Assembly (NCBI GenBank): GCA_002205965.3
Contig: NADL03000096.1
Coordinates: forward strand, 1 to 64,000
Reading direction: 5' to 3'
DNA: 64,000 nt
DNA from: Kappaphycus alvarezii
Taxonomy: Eukaryota > Rhodophyta > Florideophyceae > Gigartinales > Solieriaceae
The notes beneath the pieces were generated by a model that worked only from the letters and a program-made list of their open reading frames with translations, was not told where the DNA came from and searched no databases. Numbering within the stretch: position 1 is the first letter of the stretch; each line of letters starts with the position of its first letter. A program made the position numbers and the translations under genes. Shown one piece after another: positions 21,731 to 30,957 of this stretch.

Positions 21731-22209
21731 AAGTCGGTTCAAAGCTATGGATCAATCGTTCGTTGTTTACGTATGTTTATTCTAGGTCCCAGGATTCTAA
21801 AAAGCTTGGTTTGCGCAGGTATGGGCCATTTGTGGTTAAGGAGATAATTGGTAAGAATGCTGTTCGACTGGATCTCCCTGCTCATTTTAGAATCCACCCA
21901 GTTACTCATATCATTCACACCACACCATATTTGGAGCAGCACGATGACATTTCTTTGCCCATTCCTCCTGCACCTGCACCGCGTGAACTACCTGGTGGAC
22001 CAGAACAGGAAATTGAGGTTATCCTGGATCATAAAAAGGTTAGACGCGGTTTCAAGTTCTTGGTTTTGATGCTTGGTGTGCCACGTCATGAGTCTGAGTG
22101 GCAAGCAACAAAGGACTTTGTTGACGTTACGGAAGATGGATATGCTGTAGTAATGGAAGCTTTCCAAGAGTATACTCGGAAACACGATATACTCCCGCAG
22201 TATCATTGA
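21727..22209 (+). pseudogene. integrase C-terminus with chromodomain-like segment
   Basis: KVGSKLWINRSLF, then KLGLRRYGPFVVKEIIGKN and RIHPVTHIIHTTPYLEQ form the GPY/F module. It is followed by EVILDHKKVRRGFKFLVLML then GVPRHESEWQATKDF, which has the chromodomain layout (IL..R..RG...YLV.W.G.P..E..W), although the usual W is Leu. Chromodomains of this class direct integration to modified chromatin. Confidence 0.7.
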
Positions 22210-22224
22210 CGAGGACGTCAACAG

Positions 22225-22241
22225 TCCGGGGGAGGGAATAG
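22225..22241 (+). other. chromovirus polypurine tract
   Basis: agtccgggggagggaatag just before the LTR TG; conserved in the inverted copy at 36536-36552. Confidence 0.65.
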
Positions 22242-22667
22242 TGTAGCAATGTCTCTGTTACACCACTGTGTAATAGAGACTTGTTCGCTGTCGCTATTCC
22301 AGTTCTCTATTACACAGTGGTGTAACAGAGAAACTGTACTGTCTTGAATGATTTTAGAAATTTGATTTTCCTTCAATGTTTTTATTTGACGTGGAGCCCC
22401 ACGTCATCGTTTTATTTACGTAATTATATTCTAGATAGTACAATTCTATAGTTACACCTCTACTTTCTAGTAAGTTCTACTGAGCTAACAAAGTATATAA
22501 TTTCTAGAGTAGAGCTACCGTACTGTCTATAAAAGGGGGGGCTCATCTGTATTCTTGTGGGAATCCAGGTACACTCCAAAAACCCTTTGCCCCAACTTTC
22601 TGAAACCCTTTACCATCGCCTCTACTGTTCCTTTAGCAGCGCCCCGGCTGCATCCCTCTTTGTTTCA
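22242..22667 (+). repeat. chromovirus LTR (3')
   Basis: 426 bp, TGTAGCAATG...TTTGTTTCA, matched inverted by 36109-36535. Contains the 28-bp inverted repeat at 22252-22331 and a TATA-like tctataaaagg near 22527. Its right edge lies two bases from a copia LTR. Confidence 0.8.
22252..22331. repeat. perfect 28-bp inverted repeat in LTR
   Basis: Arms 22252-22279 and 22304-22331 are exact reverse complements with a 24-base loop. Each arm contains the smaller palindrome-like tacaccactgtgta. It is conserved in the inverted LTR (about 36445-36525). Could form a hairpin in RNA or a cruciform, or be a paired protein-binding site. Confidence 0.85.
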
Positions 22668-22669
22668 GT

Positions 22670-22948
22670 TGTACTGTGTTGTACGATGCTTTTCAGGGAC
22701 TATTCTTGAACAACGTCCAGTTCTAATGGCAGAAGAAAATGTAGGAAGTAATACTGGCATCGTGGGCATCTCTATTAAGTAATTTTCCGTTCTCTTAGAT
22801 TGCGTTGAGTAATCATGAGTACGCTGCAAGTATCTCGTTTAGTGTGGACATCTCAAAACTTGAGTACTTCCGCAGGTAGAGATTTAAACAAAAGGAGAGT
22901 GCTCATCATTATTCCCTCATTTTGTCCATCCACAATGGCTTTATTTCA
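22670..22948 (+). repeat. copia-2 left LTR
   Basis: About 279 bp, ~88% identical by eye to 24706-24980. Shared blocks include gcttttcagggac, cattcttgaacaacgtc, and tggcagaagaaaatgtagga. Confidence 0.7.
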
Positions 22949-22951
22949 AGT

Positions 22952-22965
22952 GGTTATGGGCCCAG
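22952..22965 (+). promoter_or_regulatory. primer-binding site, half initiator tRNA-Met
   Basis: GGTTATGGGCCCAG, three bases after the LTR, is the exact 14-base complement of the metazoan-type initiator tRNA-Met anticodon arm used by Drosophila copia. Confidence 0.7.
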
Positions 22966-23053
22966 TGCCTGCCCATCTCTGATTCCTCAGTTTTACATTT
23001 TTCTTCTTTCCCAACCGCTTTCATCTCTCGTTCCCCTTTTTAGATTCAATATC

Positions 23054-23470
23054 ATGTAGGATAGTCGTAAGGTCTACAAGTTTGTGGGAAAGATAGGAGA
23101 GGACTTTCAGTTATGATTGGTACGCACCGAGGGGGCTCTGGAATCAAAAGAGTTGTTCGAGATTGTCAAGAAGAACGGCTTGGATGATATAGATTCGACA
23201 AAGGACACGACTGTCGCAAAGAAGGTAGCAGCTGCCCGGGCTATCATCATCCGAGGTTTGAGTGATCGTCCTCTTCGTCTTTGTCTACCGTTTAAGAAGA
23301 ATCCGCATAAACTGTGGACTCGGCTTGCAGACTGCTACACTGTATCGAACACAGCGACGATGGTTAGACTCCAAGCTAAGCTGTGTCGAATGGCTTATAC
23401 GAACGAAAGCATGAATGAATATGCGGATAACTTCGAGGAAATATTTAATCGTATGGCAACAGCGGCTTAA
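23054..23470 (+). pseudogene. copia-2 gag (broken)
   Basis: ATG at 23054 is followed at once by TAG, then DSRKVYKFVGKIGEDFQL, TGA where a Trp is expected, and LVRTEGALESKELFEIVKKN. NPHKLWTRLADCYTVSN and MNEYADNFEEIFNRM match the copia gag helix region (W..L...Y). The frame then enters integrase sequence without the protease. Confidence 0.65.
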
Positions 23471-23885
23471 TCACGCTGGGGTTTCCAGTATAGTGCGCCT
23501 TTTGAAGAGTGGAGCGGTTACTTCGAAGCACTCTCCTAAGGTTTCCAAGGGGAGGGGATGCGAAAGTTGTATCCTTGACAAACAAACTAAACAAACGTTG
23601 AGTACGAATACTTCGCGCTCAAACGAACCCGAGGCTGTCATCCATTCTGATCTCTGTGGCCCAATGTCCGTGAACTACTTCTCAGGTTGCAAATATTTTG
23701 TCCCGTTTGTGGACGATTACACTGGCTTTGTTTCTGTTTATCCGATTCGGAGAAAGAGTGATTCGCTCGAGCAGTCTAAGTATTACCACGGCTGGATCGA
23801 TAAAAAGTACGGAAAACTTTGGAACAGCTCCGGATCGATAATGGTGGAGAGTACGTTGCATTTCGGGGCTACTGATGTGCGCTAA
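23466..23885 (+). pseudogene. copia-2 integrase N-terminal part
   Basis: RLNHAGVSSIVRLLKSGAVT, then RGCESCILDKQTK is the GAG-pre-integrase HHCC box. VIHSDLCGPMSVNYFSGCKY then FVPFVDDYTGFVSVYPIRRK contains the first and second landmark Asp residues of the copia core. The frame breaks before the catalytic Glu. A deletion at 23466 removed the knuckle and protease. Confidence 0.7.
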
Positions 23886-24149
23886 ATTTGCACTCGAAAA
23901 AATCTAGAAGAGGACCAAATTCTGATACAGTATCGGAATTTGCAAGATATTTTTATAGTATCTGAATTTGCAAGATATTTTTATTTGGATGAGTGTGGCA
24001 AATTTATGGGTGAATTTTTTTAGGACACGCTGTCATAATAGATGCCAGTACAGTTCCAGGTTCTGGGTGACTCTAAGCGCGACTCTGAATGGTCTATATA
24101 ATGGCCAAATTAATTCCCACCCGTGGCCGATGGGTGGCGGGCATGGGTA

Positions 24150-24585
24150 TGGCACCTAGATATTCACCTTGAGGAAATATCTTCTAATAGTCTCTCTGAT
24201 TCACACGATTTCCTTGAACGTGATATATGGTTATTGCTACGTTTGTTTGAGACTTTATGGGTAGCAAAAGTCTATATAAGCCGAGTAAACTGCTTCCTCT
24301 TGTGGAGGTCAAGCAAGTTGTCAGACAACTTCAAGTCATGTCCCGAGTAGTTGGAAGCTAAGAGTCAACTTCAGACCCAAGAAACATTTTTCCTGCGCTG
24401 GTCGCAGAGCATCAGTGGTATATCCTGCCCCTTCAATTCTTGCTTGTAGCCCTCTCAACTGTCTTCCTTATTCATTCCTTTTTTTCGTTCAACTAAACCT
24501 CGGTAGCACTTTTGTAGCTTGGAAAACATCCTTCTTGGGGTAATTGGTTCTGAGTATCTCTACTCCGGGCGTTTTACCCCTATCA
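24150..24585 (+). mobile_element. acidic-ORF LTR, 3' third
   Basis: Matches the end of the 40348-42297 LTR: the TATA block gtctatataagccgagtaaac (24270), caacttcaagtc, gcatcagtggta, cggtagcacttttg, and the terminus ttttacccctatca (24585). The reading frame is missing. Inserted within copia-2 sequence; left edge approximate. Confidence 0.65.
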
Positions 24586-24705
24586 CCATCATCCTTTATT
24601 TTCGTACTGCGTTTTGTACTGTATGATTTTACACATATACAGATCCTCTTCTGTGCATACCTGGAGCGCATTTGCGCTGCACACACGGCGAAGTGTCTAC
24701 GATAT
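24586..24705. repeat. dispersed repeat, copy 2
   Basis: Matches 16190-16325 up to cggcgaagtgtctacgatat and then stops exactly at the copia LTR start (24706). Copy 1 continues beyond that point, so the break here is the insertion or recombination site. Confidence 0.6.
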
Positions 24706-24980
24706 TGTACTGTGATGTAAGATGCTTTTCAGGGACCATTCTTGAACAACGTCTAGTTCTAATGGCAGAAGAAAATGTAGGAAGGACTACTAGCAACGTG
24801 GGCATCTCTATTAGGAAATTTGTCGTTCTCTTAGATTGCGTTGATTAGTCACGAATACGCCGCAAGTATCTCTTTTAGTGTGGATATCTGAATACTTAAG
24901 TACTTCTACGAGTAGAGACTTGAACAAAAGGATAGGACTTATCACTGTTCCCTCATTTTGTCCATGCACATTTCATTTCA
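24706..24980 (+). repeat. copia-2 right LTR
   Basis: 275 bp, TGTACTGTGATG...TTTCATTTCA; pairs with 22670-22948. Confidence 0.65.
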
Positions 24981-25159
24981 AGTGATGCTACTCTGACGTC
25001 GTACGCCACCACGAAAGGTGGCGAGGTATTGATGAAGTCCGACCTCAGGTGCACTAGTATGTCAGCAGGCCGTGCATTCAGTCCGGTAAGTAAGTACTTA
25101 ACCTCATAGTGGGCGTCGACTCCTGCTGCCTTGCACCTTTGTCGTCCAAATACCTTCAC
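24953..25159 (-). pseudogene. LINE endonuclease fragment
   Basis: The downstream part of this minus frame reads CKAAGVDAHYEVKYL, then NARPADILVHLRSDF and PPFVVAYDVRVAS. RPADI...YDVRV fits the PD-(D/E)XK nuclease core seen in the other LINEs here (R.DI...VDVTV). The last ~10 residues overlap the copia LTR and are not part of it. Confidence 0.5.
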
Positions 25160-25584
25160 TACGGCATTTGAGCTTCCTCGCGGGTATTTATCGTTGCGAA
25201 TTTCGGATCGAGGATGAGGGAAGAGCGTGGCAGGTATTGCTTTCCTCGCCGTTTGCCAAGGAGAAAGGTAGCACCTTGTTACATTGTGTGGCGTGGAACT
25301 TTGTGGGAACCCGGCGAGTCGAGGATGGGAGCGGAAGCTTGGGTAGGTCCACGCCCTTGGCTAAGTGGAGGGAAATCGTGAAGGGAGGAGGAAGTTTGGA
25401 AACAAATATGTACCGGAAGTTGAGAAAAGGGTTTGGGCCGATGGCGGGGCTCTACCCATAGTGCGAGGGGGGGCGCTATGCGCAATCGAGTGTGTGAACG
25501 GGAGGGAGGAGGAAAGGAGGGAAGGTATACAAGGTCGGACAGGAGTAATCTCGATATGAAAGGGATGGCAAACATCAAGGGTAT
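25160..25584. other. GC-rich flank, unassigned LINE-like sequence
   Basis: Left flank of the solo LTR. Its continuation at 27115-27335 is L2-type endonuclease sequence, so this is probably the same broken LINE, but no motif is readable here. Confidence 0.35.
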
Positions 25585-27114
25585 TGACAGCGGTAAATCG
25601 TCGGGGAAAGAAGTACTCAGACCCAACTTCCCCAAGAAGGAGGTGTTGCAAGCGACAAAAGTGCTACCGTGGTAAAGTTGAACGAACAAAAAGGAGTGTA
25701 TCTGGAAGAGCGTTGAGAGTTCTACAAGCAAGTATGGAAGTAGCAGGGTCTACCACTGATGCTCTGTGACCAGCATAGGAAAAGTTTTTCTTGGGTATGA
25801 AGTTGACTCTCAACTTCCTACTACTCGGTACTTGGCTTGAAGTTGTCTGCCAACTTGCTTGACCTCTCCATAAGGAAGCAGTTTACCCAGCTTATATAGA
25901 ATTTTGGCTACCTCTAAAATCCGAACAAAACCACAGAAGGTACCACGAAATTCATAAAAATAATTTATGTGGACGATATACTCTAAACAAAAGATGCTTA
26001 AGAAACTAACAATCAATGAGGTCCTCTTATTTCCCATTCTCTAAATCAGATCCAAAAAACTCCTCGAAAATATCCATGCTCTCCAAGCAGTCCCCACAAA
26101 TATCTGCGAACGGCTCATAGCTCTCCATTCCCTCCTGGGAGATATCTAAACTACTAAAGATATCTCCATCCGGTTCCAGCGTCGGCACCACTTTTTCCAT
26201 ATTCTCCAGTCCAGGAACCACCAGTCCAACACTTTCCATGCCCTCTGTTCCCTCATCCACCTCGTCCTCGTCCTCATCATAACCCCCCTTCCTCCCCTGC
26301 CTCCTATTATTATTCTTCCTCTTCCTCCTCTTTTTCCTCTTCCTCCTCTTCCTCCTCTTCATCCCCCCCCTTTATTAACCTCGTAGACCAATTCAGGGGC
26401 TACTTACTCCTCGAAGGTCTTCCCAGCTCCCTCCTCGACGTCCCATTCCCGCCCCTTACCTACCTTCTCCGCCTCATCCCCAATAAAAAGGCGACGCACG
26501 AATTCGATCACCTTCTTTTTGGTTTGCCGGCGCAGGTAGTCATCACGGTCAGTAGGTCCGAAAGGGAGTAGGGGAATAGAGTTTAGGGGGCGGGGATGGC
26601 GATTTTTGGATATGACTTTCGAGGGGCATAGATTGTTCATTTTGGTAGGCTTTGGGGCATGGGAGGCAATAGAGGGTGTTTTGGGTGCGTAAGGGGAAAG
26701 GGTGATGAGTAAAATGATCGGGGACGTTTGAAACTTGGAATAAAATGGTTTAAATAGGCTTCCGGGGCAGGTTCTATAGATTAGTAATAGGTAAAATAAA
26801 TCTGCAAGGGATTTTTCAGTAGTGCATTTGCGCCCTTTTTCTCAAAAAAAGCGAATTTGGAGGAGGACGTAAGCTAAAAGGGGAAAAGAACTTGATTCGG
26901 GATCGATTCAGAAAAGCAGATACAGTATAAAAATATCTAAGTAAAATGGAAGTAAATTTGGAGAGGACCGCGGTAATGATAAGCAAGGCTCTCGGAGGAC
27001 GAGGATGGACCGGGACTATAAGCAATTTTGGACACGGGGAGGTAGTACAGTGTAAACTAAAAGTCTGTAGATGACGGCCACAAAAAATCCGTTCCTATCA
27101 GCACGCGCCTAACA
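25585..27114 (-). mobile_element. solo acidic-ORF LTR with target duplication GGTAT
   Basis: The minus strand starts TGTTAGGCGCG (27114) and ends ACCGCTGTCA (25585). GGTAT is present at 25580-25584 and at 27115-27119. Length 1530 bp. Contains a TATA tatttaaacc near 26755, the reading frame 26640-26027, a second TATA tatataagctgg near 25893, and the usual end region. A single LTR with intact duplication means the internal region was lost by LTR-LTR recombination. Confidence 0.9.
26027..26640 (-). pseudogene. LTR-encoded acidic protein, broken copy
   Basis: N-terminal frame (26404-26640): MNNLCPSKVISKNRHPRPLN, FGPTDRDDYLRR, VIEFVRRLFIGDEAEKVG, then a stop at EE*VAPEL, shared with the copy at 41304-41855. 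After an acidic tract with a frameshift, the frame 26027-26362 carries DEDEVDEGTEGMESVGLVVP, LEPDGDIFSSLDISQEGMES, DICGDCLESMDIFEEF and FGSDLENGK. Both conserved ends are thus well kept while the middle is broken. Confidence 0.75.
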
Positions 27115-27340
27115 GGTATATTGGGGACAGGAGGAGATGTGTTTACTGCGAGATTACGGATGGCTTTGAATCGGGGGAGTCTTGGAAGGTTTACATTCAC
27201 TGTTCTTTCCCGAAAATCTATCCTCACCCTCGCAGGTTGGCGCACAGATGCATCCGCGGTGCTAAATTATGTGGCAGGGAACGTTGCTGTGAGGAAAATA
27301 GAGACATGTGGAAGGGGGGCATCTTTACGGCAGTGGGAAC
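27115..27340 (+). pseudogene. L2-type LINE endonuclease C-terminal fragment
   Basis: LAGWRTDASAVLNYVAGNVA then VRKIETCGRGASLRQ parallels GGWHPDACAVINDVASNVAV and ALETYGKVRGVLMQRH of the minus-strand L2 copy at 33827. Right-hand continuation of the LINE that received the solo LTR. Confidence 0.5.
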
Positions 27341-27377
27341 AAGCACTCAGAGGCGCCGGGGAGGAGTAGGATAGAAA

Positions 27378-28007
27378 CTAATCAGAGAGACGTCGGGAGA
27401 GGACCTGACGGGTTTGCATGTCGTGCAGAAAAAAGGTGAAATGGGAAACGAAATCGTGAAACTCTTGAAGGGGAGGGGAATTACAGCGCCTAGCGGCGTA
27501 GGTGGCAAGGCAGTGGAAGAACTGTACACCTTTGGGCCCGAGGACACCATAGATGTCGGTGCCGATTGGAATAAGCAGGATATCGGAGGAACGGCAAACG
27601 TCCCCGTAAGGTGAATATTTGGACCGTTTGGCGACGGCTGCTGCGGCGACTCCGCACAGAGTGACCTGATGGACTCGGGACTGGACGATGGGATGAGCGA
27701 CAGTAACATCCAAGGCTAGATCGCGGTGATCGACGCCGTAAGCTCCTGGAATATAAACGTCAACACGAAGCGCCAAAAGGCGAAGAAGCAGAGGTGAAGC
27801 TAGATGGAAGGGGGTGTCCGACGAAAGCGGTAATGCCAACATCCTTGCAAAAGCGGTGCATAGCATTGCGAAGGACATTGTGACGGCGGGTCTGACCATA
27901 TTCGTACTTGCAAGTAAGAGCCTGCCATCGAGATCGAGAAGCGAGGCCCCCTCATTAGAGGGCCTTAAGCAGACGGGACAGCGTGTGTTGCCAGGAAAGA
28001 GAGGCAT
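27378..28007 (-). pseudogene. L3 zinc-finger and PD-(D/E)XK endonuclease
   Basis: 209 residues. FPGNTRCPVCLRPSNEGASL then DLDGRLLLAST is the zinc box (CxxC kept, later His/Cys lost). RVDVYIPGAYGVDHRDLALD then VTVAHPIV is the nuclease core, and AVAKRSKYSPYG provides the following Lys/Tyr segment. SDILLIPIGTDIYGVLGPKG corresponds to NDILLSPIGIDTYGALGDDG of L1. No stop within these 209 codons. Confidence 0.65.
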
Positions 28008-28163
28008 GCCGAGATGGAGGGATACAGCATCAACCCATGATTGCGTAGAGAGTTATGTGCCACGGTGAGGGTGAGAGAGAGTGGAGAACGCAGAGCAAAA
28101 AGAGGGCTCGCAGGAAGAGAGCAAGCGCGCCCTGTTGGCGGCAGATGGGACTGCAAAAGGCGG

Positions 28164-28651
28164 TCAAACTTCGGAAAGCAGTTCAGACGTGATAGTGGAA
28201 TGGAGGCGTTCATCAGGGACAGGAGCAATGCAGCGCTCGAAAAGAGCAGTGCTGTTCAGGGCAGAGGAAAGTGATGGATGGCGGGTTGTGAGCAGAGAAA
28301 TAGCCGACCTGGGCACTTCCTGGACGTGAAGATCGGCGGAAAACTCGAGGAGAGCAGACAAGAGGCGAAACGAATTGATCGCGGAGGCAGCGTAGGCAGC
28401 TTCAGCGATATCAGTACCCAGAAGTAAACCAAGGCCGCCTTGGAGATCGGGAGGAAAGCTTGGTCCCACGCCCGCTCCAAGCAAGGGCCGTGAACCAATT
28501 TGAATACTTCCTGCTGCTTCTTGTCGAAGCTGACGGCTAAAGCCGTAGATTGATTACTGGAAAGAGTTCTTACCAGATAGAAGACCTTGCAGGTGCTGGC
28601 ACAGAAACGAAGGAGATGATAAGCCAGCTGAGCGTCATCTAGAGCCAACAA
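28164..28651 (-). pseudogene. L3 RT thumb region
   Basis: DDAQLAYHLLRFCASTCKVF then YLVRTLSSNQSTALAVSFDK equals L1's DDPQLAFHLHRFCANTSKV and LLRTLPFTQ. GGLGLLLGTDIAEAAYAASA matches the conserved GGLGL..A...A..A block. Split into two overlapping frames by one frameshift. Confidence 0.65.
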
Positions 28652-28712
28652 GTGGGAGATGAAGAGATCGTTATCAGCTTAACGGAATGCGAAGAAGTCC
28701 GAAATAAAAGCA

Positions 28713-29040
28713 TTAGAACCAACTGGGGAGCCCCAAACCCGTAAAGTCCTGGGGCGTTGAGTAAGGAAAAGGTAGGCTAAGGACCGGGAGAGCAGAGGAA
28801 AGGCCATAAACTTGTGTTTGGGTGAGGTTCAAAGAGAAACCGATCTCTACTCCAAGCTCTTGGAAAAAACGGAGGGCTGCGGGAGAGAGCAGAAGAGCGA
28901 GAGACAACCAATTTACCATCATCTGCATACCAAGCATTCAAAGAAGGACGGAAACGTTCCTGAAACGAGAGGACTAGCGGGTGCAGGGCGACGGCGAAAA
29001 GTAGAGGCCCACGGGGGTCGCCCTGTCGAGTCCCAGTCGC
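28713..29040 (-). pseudogene. L3 RT palm (catalytic box intact)
   Basis: GTRQGDPRGPLLFAVALHPL is RT motif 4-5; SLNAWYADDGKLVVS has the catalytic Y-A-D-D with a TGG Trp codon before it, unlike L1 and L4 where this codon is TAG. A frameshift follows shortly after. Confidence 0.7.
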
Positions 29041-29290
29041 GCTGCGTATGGAAGTATTTGGGGGTTTTTGATGCAAAGGTACGCAGAACCAGCTGTCGTG
29101 TCCAATGTGGCCTGCTTGATGGCTGGCTTTAAGATGGCCTTGTACGGAGCGTAGTTCATCCCACATTACTGTGTCGTCATGCTCTTTTGACTAGATTGTG
29201 ATTGTCTGGGGTACTTTCGGATAGATCGAATGTATCCTCCAAGAGTAGAACACCCAATCCGTCCCCATTTCATGAAAACTTTGTGAAAGG
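29041..29290 (+). mobile_element. LINE L2 3' end
   Basis: Begins at gaagtatttgggggtttttgatgc (the coding YGKVxGVLM segment), continues through the endonuclease C-terminus and 3' UTR to ccaatccgtcccc. Junction with L3 at about 29040 is in the opposite orientation. Confidence 0.6.
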
Positions 29291-29392
29291 AATAGATTTT
29301 TGACGTCGGATATCCCTTCGATGTGGTAGTGGTAAATCTTTACGGGTTGTACAATGTCGCACAGAAGCGTGCGGAGGGTATTCATAAATCAA

Positions 29393-30066
29393 CTACGGAT
29401 GCGGGCGGCGGGTAGAAACCTGTCGCGCCTGCATTATTTGGAGACTAAATGCAAAACGCTTAACGAAGTCGCGGAGCTCCTGTTGAGGGGAGGAACCGCG
29501 ACGGGAAGCAGCGAAGGATGCAAGGATGCGGAAAAACCTCTTGCCGTCGTCGCCCAAGGCGCCATAGATATCAATCCCGACGGGGGAGAGGAGGATATCG
29601 TTTTGGTTGCAGTAAGTGCCGTAATGACGATGTTTCTCGCGCTCTGCGAGTGTTGCGGCAGCGCCTGCGGTAACCGTACTTGGTGAAATGTGGCGGCGTG
29701 CGGAGGGGGTGGGCAACAGTAACGTCGACGGCGATATCGGTACTGTGAAGCCCGTATGCAGCAGGTGTGTAAATGTCCATTCGTAGCGCGGGGCACTCCG
29801 AATGCCCAGATGAGTCGGGAACCTGGTAGAGGAGCGGATGCTCGACGAAGGCGACGATCCCAACTTCCTTGCAGTAGCGGGCAAGATCGTTGCGGAGGAT
29901 GTGATGACGACGAGTCATTCCGTCTTCGTATTTGCAGGTCAACGTGTGTTGACCACTTGGATCTAAGACGGGTGCGATTTCGGCCGAGCGGCGGGAGCAG
30001 ACCGGACAGCGAGTAGCTCCAGGGAATAGCGCGATGCCGAGACGTAGAGCCAGAGCGACTTTCCAC
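29393..30066 (-). pseudogene. L1 endonuclease domain (frameshifted)
   Basis: DPSGQHTLTCKYEDGMTRRH is the Zn ligand region. ALRMDIYTPAAYGLHSTDIA then VDVTVAHP is the nuclease core. LAEREKHRHYGTYCNQNDIL follows. The core and the C-terminal GIDIYGALGDDGKRF region are in different frames because of a frameshift near 29720. Confidence 0.7.
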
Positions 30067-30950
30067 GTAGAAGAGGACATGTACGTACCGCGGTGGGGGT
30101 GATGAAGCGAAGAGAGAACAGATGAGGCGGAGGATGTGCGCACAGAGAGGAGCCGTGCTTGGCCGTGGGCTGCCGCGGACGAGAACAAGCTATCGGACTT
30201 CGATAGCATGAGCTCAGTTGTGATCGCAGACTGGAGCCTTTCGCAGAGGACCGGCGATGAACAGTGCTCGAAAAGAGCCGTAGCTGTAAGCGACGAAGAC
30301 AGCTGCGGGTGGCGGGAGGATAAGAGCGAGATGGCGGACCGAGGGATCTCTTCCAAGTAGCGGTCCTGGGAAAGAGTGAGCAGGTCGGAGATAAGTCCAA
30401 AAGAATCAATTACAGATGCTGCGTAAGCAGCGTCGGTAATGTCTGAAGTTTGCAGGAGACCTAGACCGCCCATGGAGAAGGGGAGAGGAGCTTGGAGCCA
30501 GGCTCGCTCTGGACAGGATATCTGCAATTGGTGGAACCCTTCCCCCTGCTTCTGATCGAAGCTAGCGGCGAGTACCGCAGATTGAGTGAAGGGAAGCGTA
30601 CGTAGCAAGTGCATGACCTTGGAGGTGTTCGCGCAGAAGCGGTGTAAGTGGAAAGCCAATTGAGGATCATCCAAGTCTCGAAAGGATTGGAGGATGCGGT
30701 CAACTGCGTTTTGGCGGCCTGCGAAAAATTGGGAAACAAAAGGGTCCGAGCCAATCGGGGATCCCAGCACGATGAAACCAGGGGGGGGTTGAAAAGGGGC
30801 AAGAAAGTGCCAAAGGGGAGTGGGAAGGGGAGAAGCCGTAAACTTGGGTCTTGGCAAGGTTGAGCTGGAACCGTAGTGGACCTCCTTCAAGCTGGATGAA
30901 ACGGACGGCAGCGGCGGCTTGGGACCGAGGAAGAACAATGTTACCGTCAT
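29571..30950 (-). pseudogene. L1 RT thumb to endonuclease (longest LINE frame)
   Basis: 459-residue frame beginning just after the catalytic box. PPGFIVLGSPIGSDPFVSQF, AVDRILQSFRDLDDPQLAFH, HRFCANTSKVMHLLRTLP, and MGGLGLLQTSDITDAAYAAS are the thumb. ALRLGIALFPGATRCPVC, DPSGQHTLTC and RRHHILRNDLARYC are the zinc box, followed by ALRMDIYTPAAY...VDVTVAHP. Ends shortly after the nuclease core by a frameshift. Confidence 0.75.
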
Positions 30951-30957
30951 CTGCGTA

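Larger units (their letters stand above)
17640..22667 (+). mobile_element. Ty3/gypsy chromovirus, left copy (no 5' LTR found)
   Basis: Gag, zinc knuckle, protease, RT, RNase H, integrase and a C-terminal chromodomain-like segment in order, ending with a polypurine tract and one LTR at 22242-22667. No second LTR was found upstream, so the copy lacks its 5' end. An inverted sister copy lies at 36109-40041, about 95% identical by eye. Several frameshifts and two in-frame TAG codons make it inactive. Confidence 0.85.
22670..24980 (+). mobile_element. Ty1/copia element 2, deleted and interrupted
   Basis: Bounded by direct repeats 22670-22948 and 24706-24980 (TGTACTGTG...TTTCA). Inside are a primer site, a gag, and integrase sequence, then a fragment of an acidic-ORF LTR and a copy of the 16190 repeat. 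RT, RNase H and polypurine tract are missing. Flanks tcagt and agtga do not form a clean duplication, so the present arrangement may be a recombinant. Confidence 0.65.
27350..29040 (-). mobile_element. LINE L3, 5'-truncated
   Basis: Encodes, from right to left, the RT palm (28713-29040), thumb (28164-28651) and zinc/endonuclease (27378-28007). Diverged from L1 but collinear with it. Frames are broken at each junction. Its upstream end is joined to a plus-strand L2 3' end at about 29040, so RT motifs before the QGDP block are missing. Confidence 0.7.

Noticed and set aside
22252..22331. Terminal inverted repeats of a tiny transposon
   Set aside because: The hairpin occupies the same place in both LTR copies and has no flanking duplication.
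29571..30950. 459-residue host gene
   Set aside because: It is LINE L1 thumb plus endonuclease, repeated at 48082-48768 and 57673-58525.
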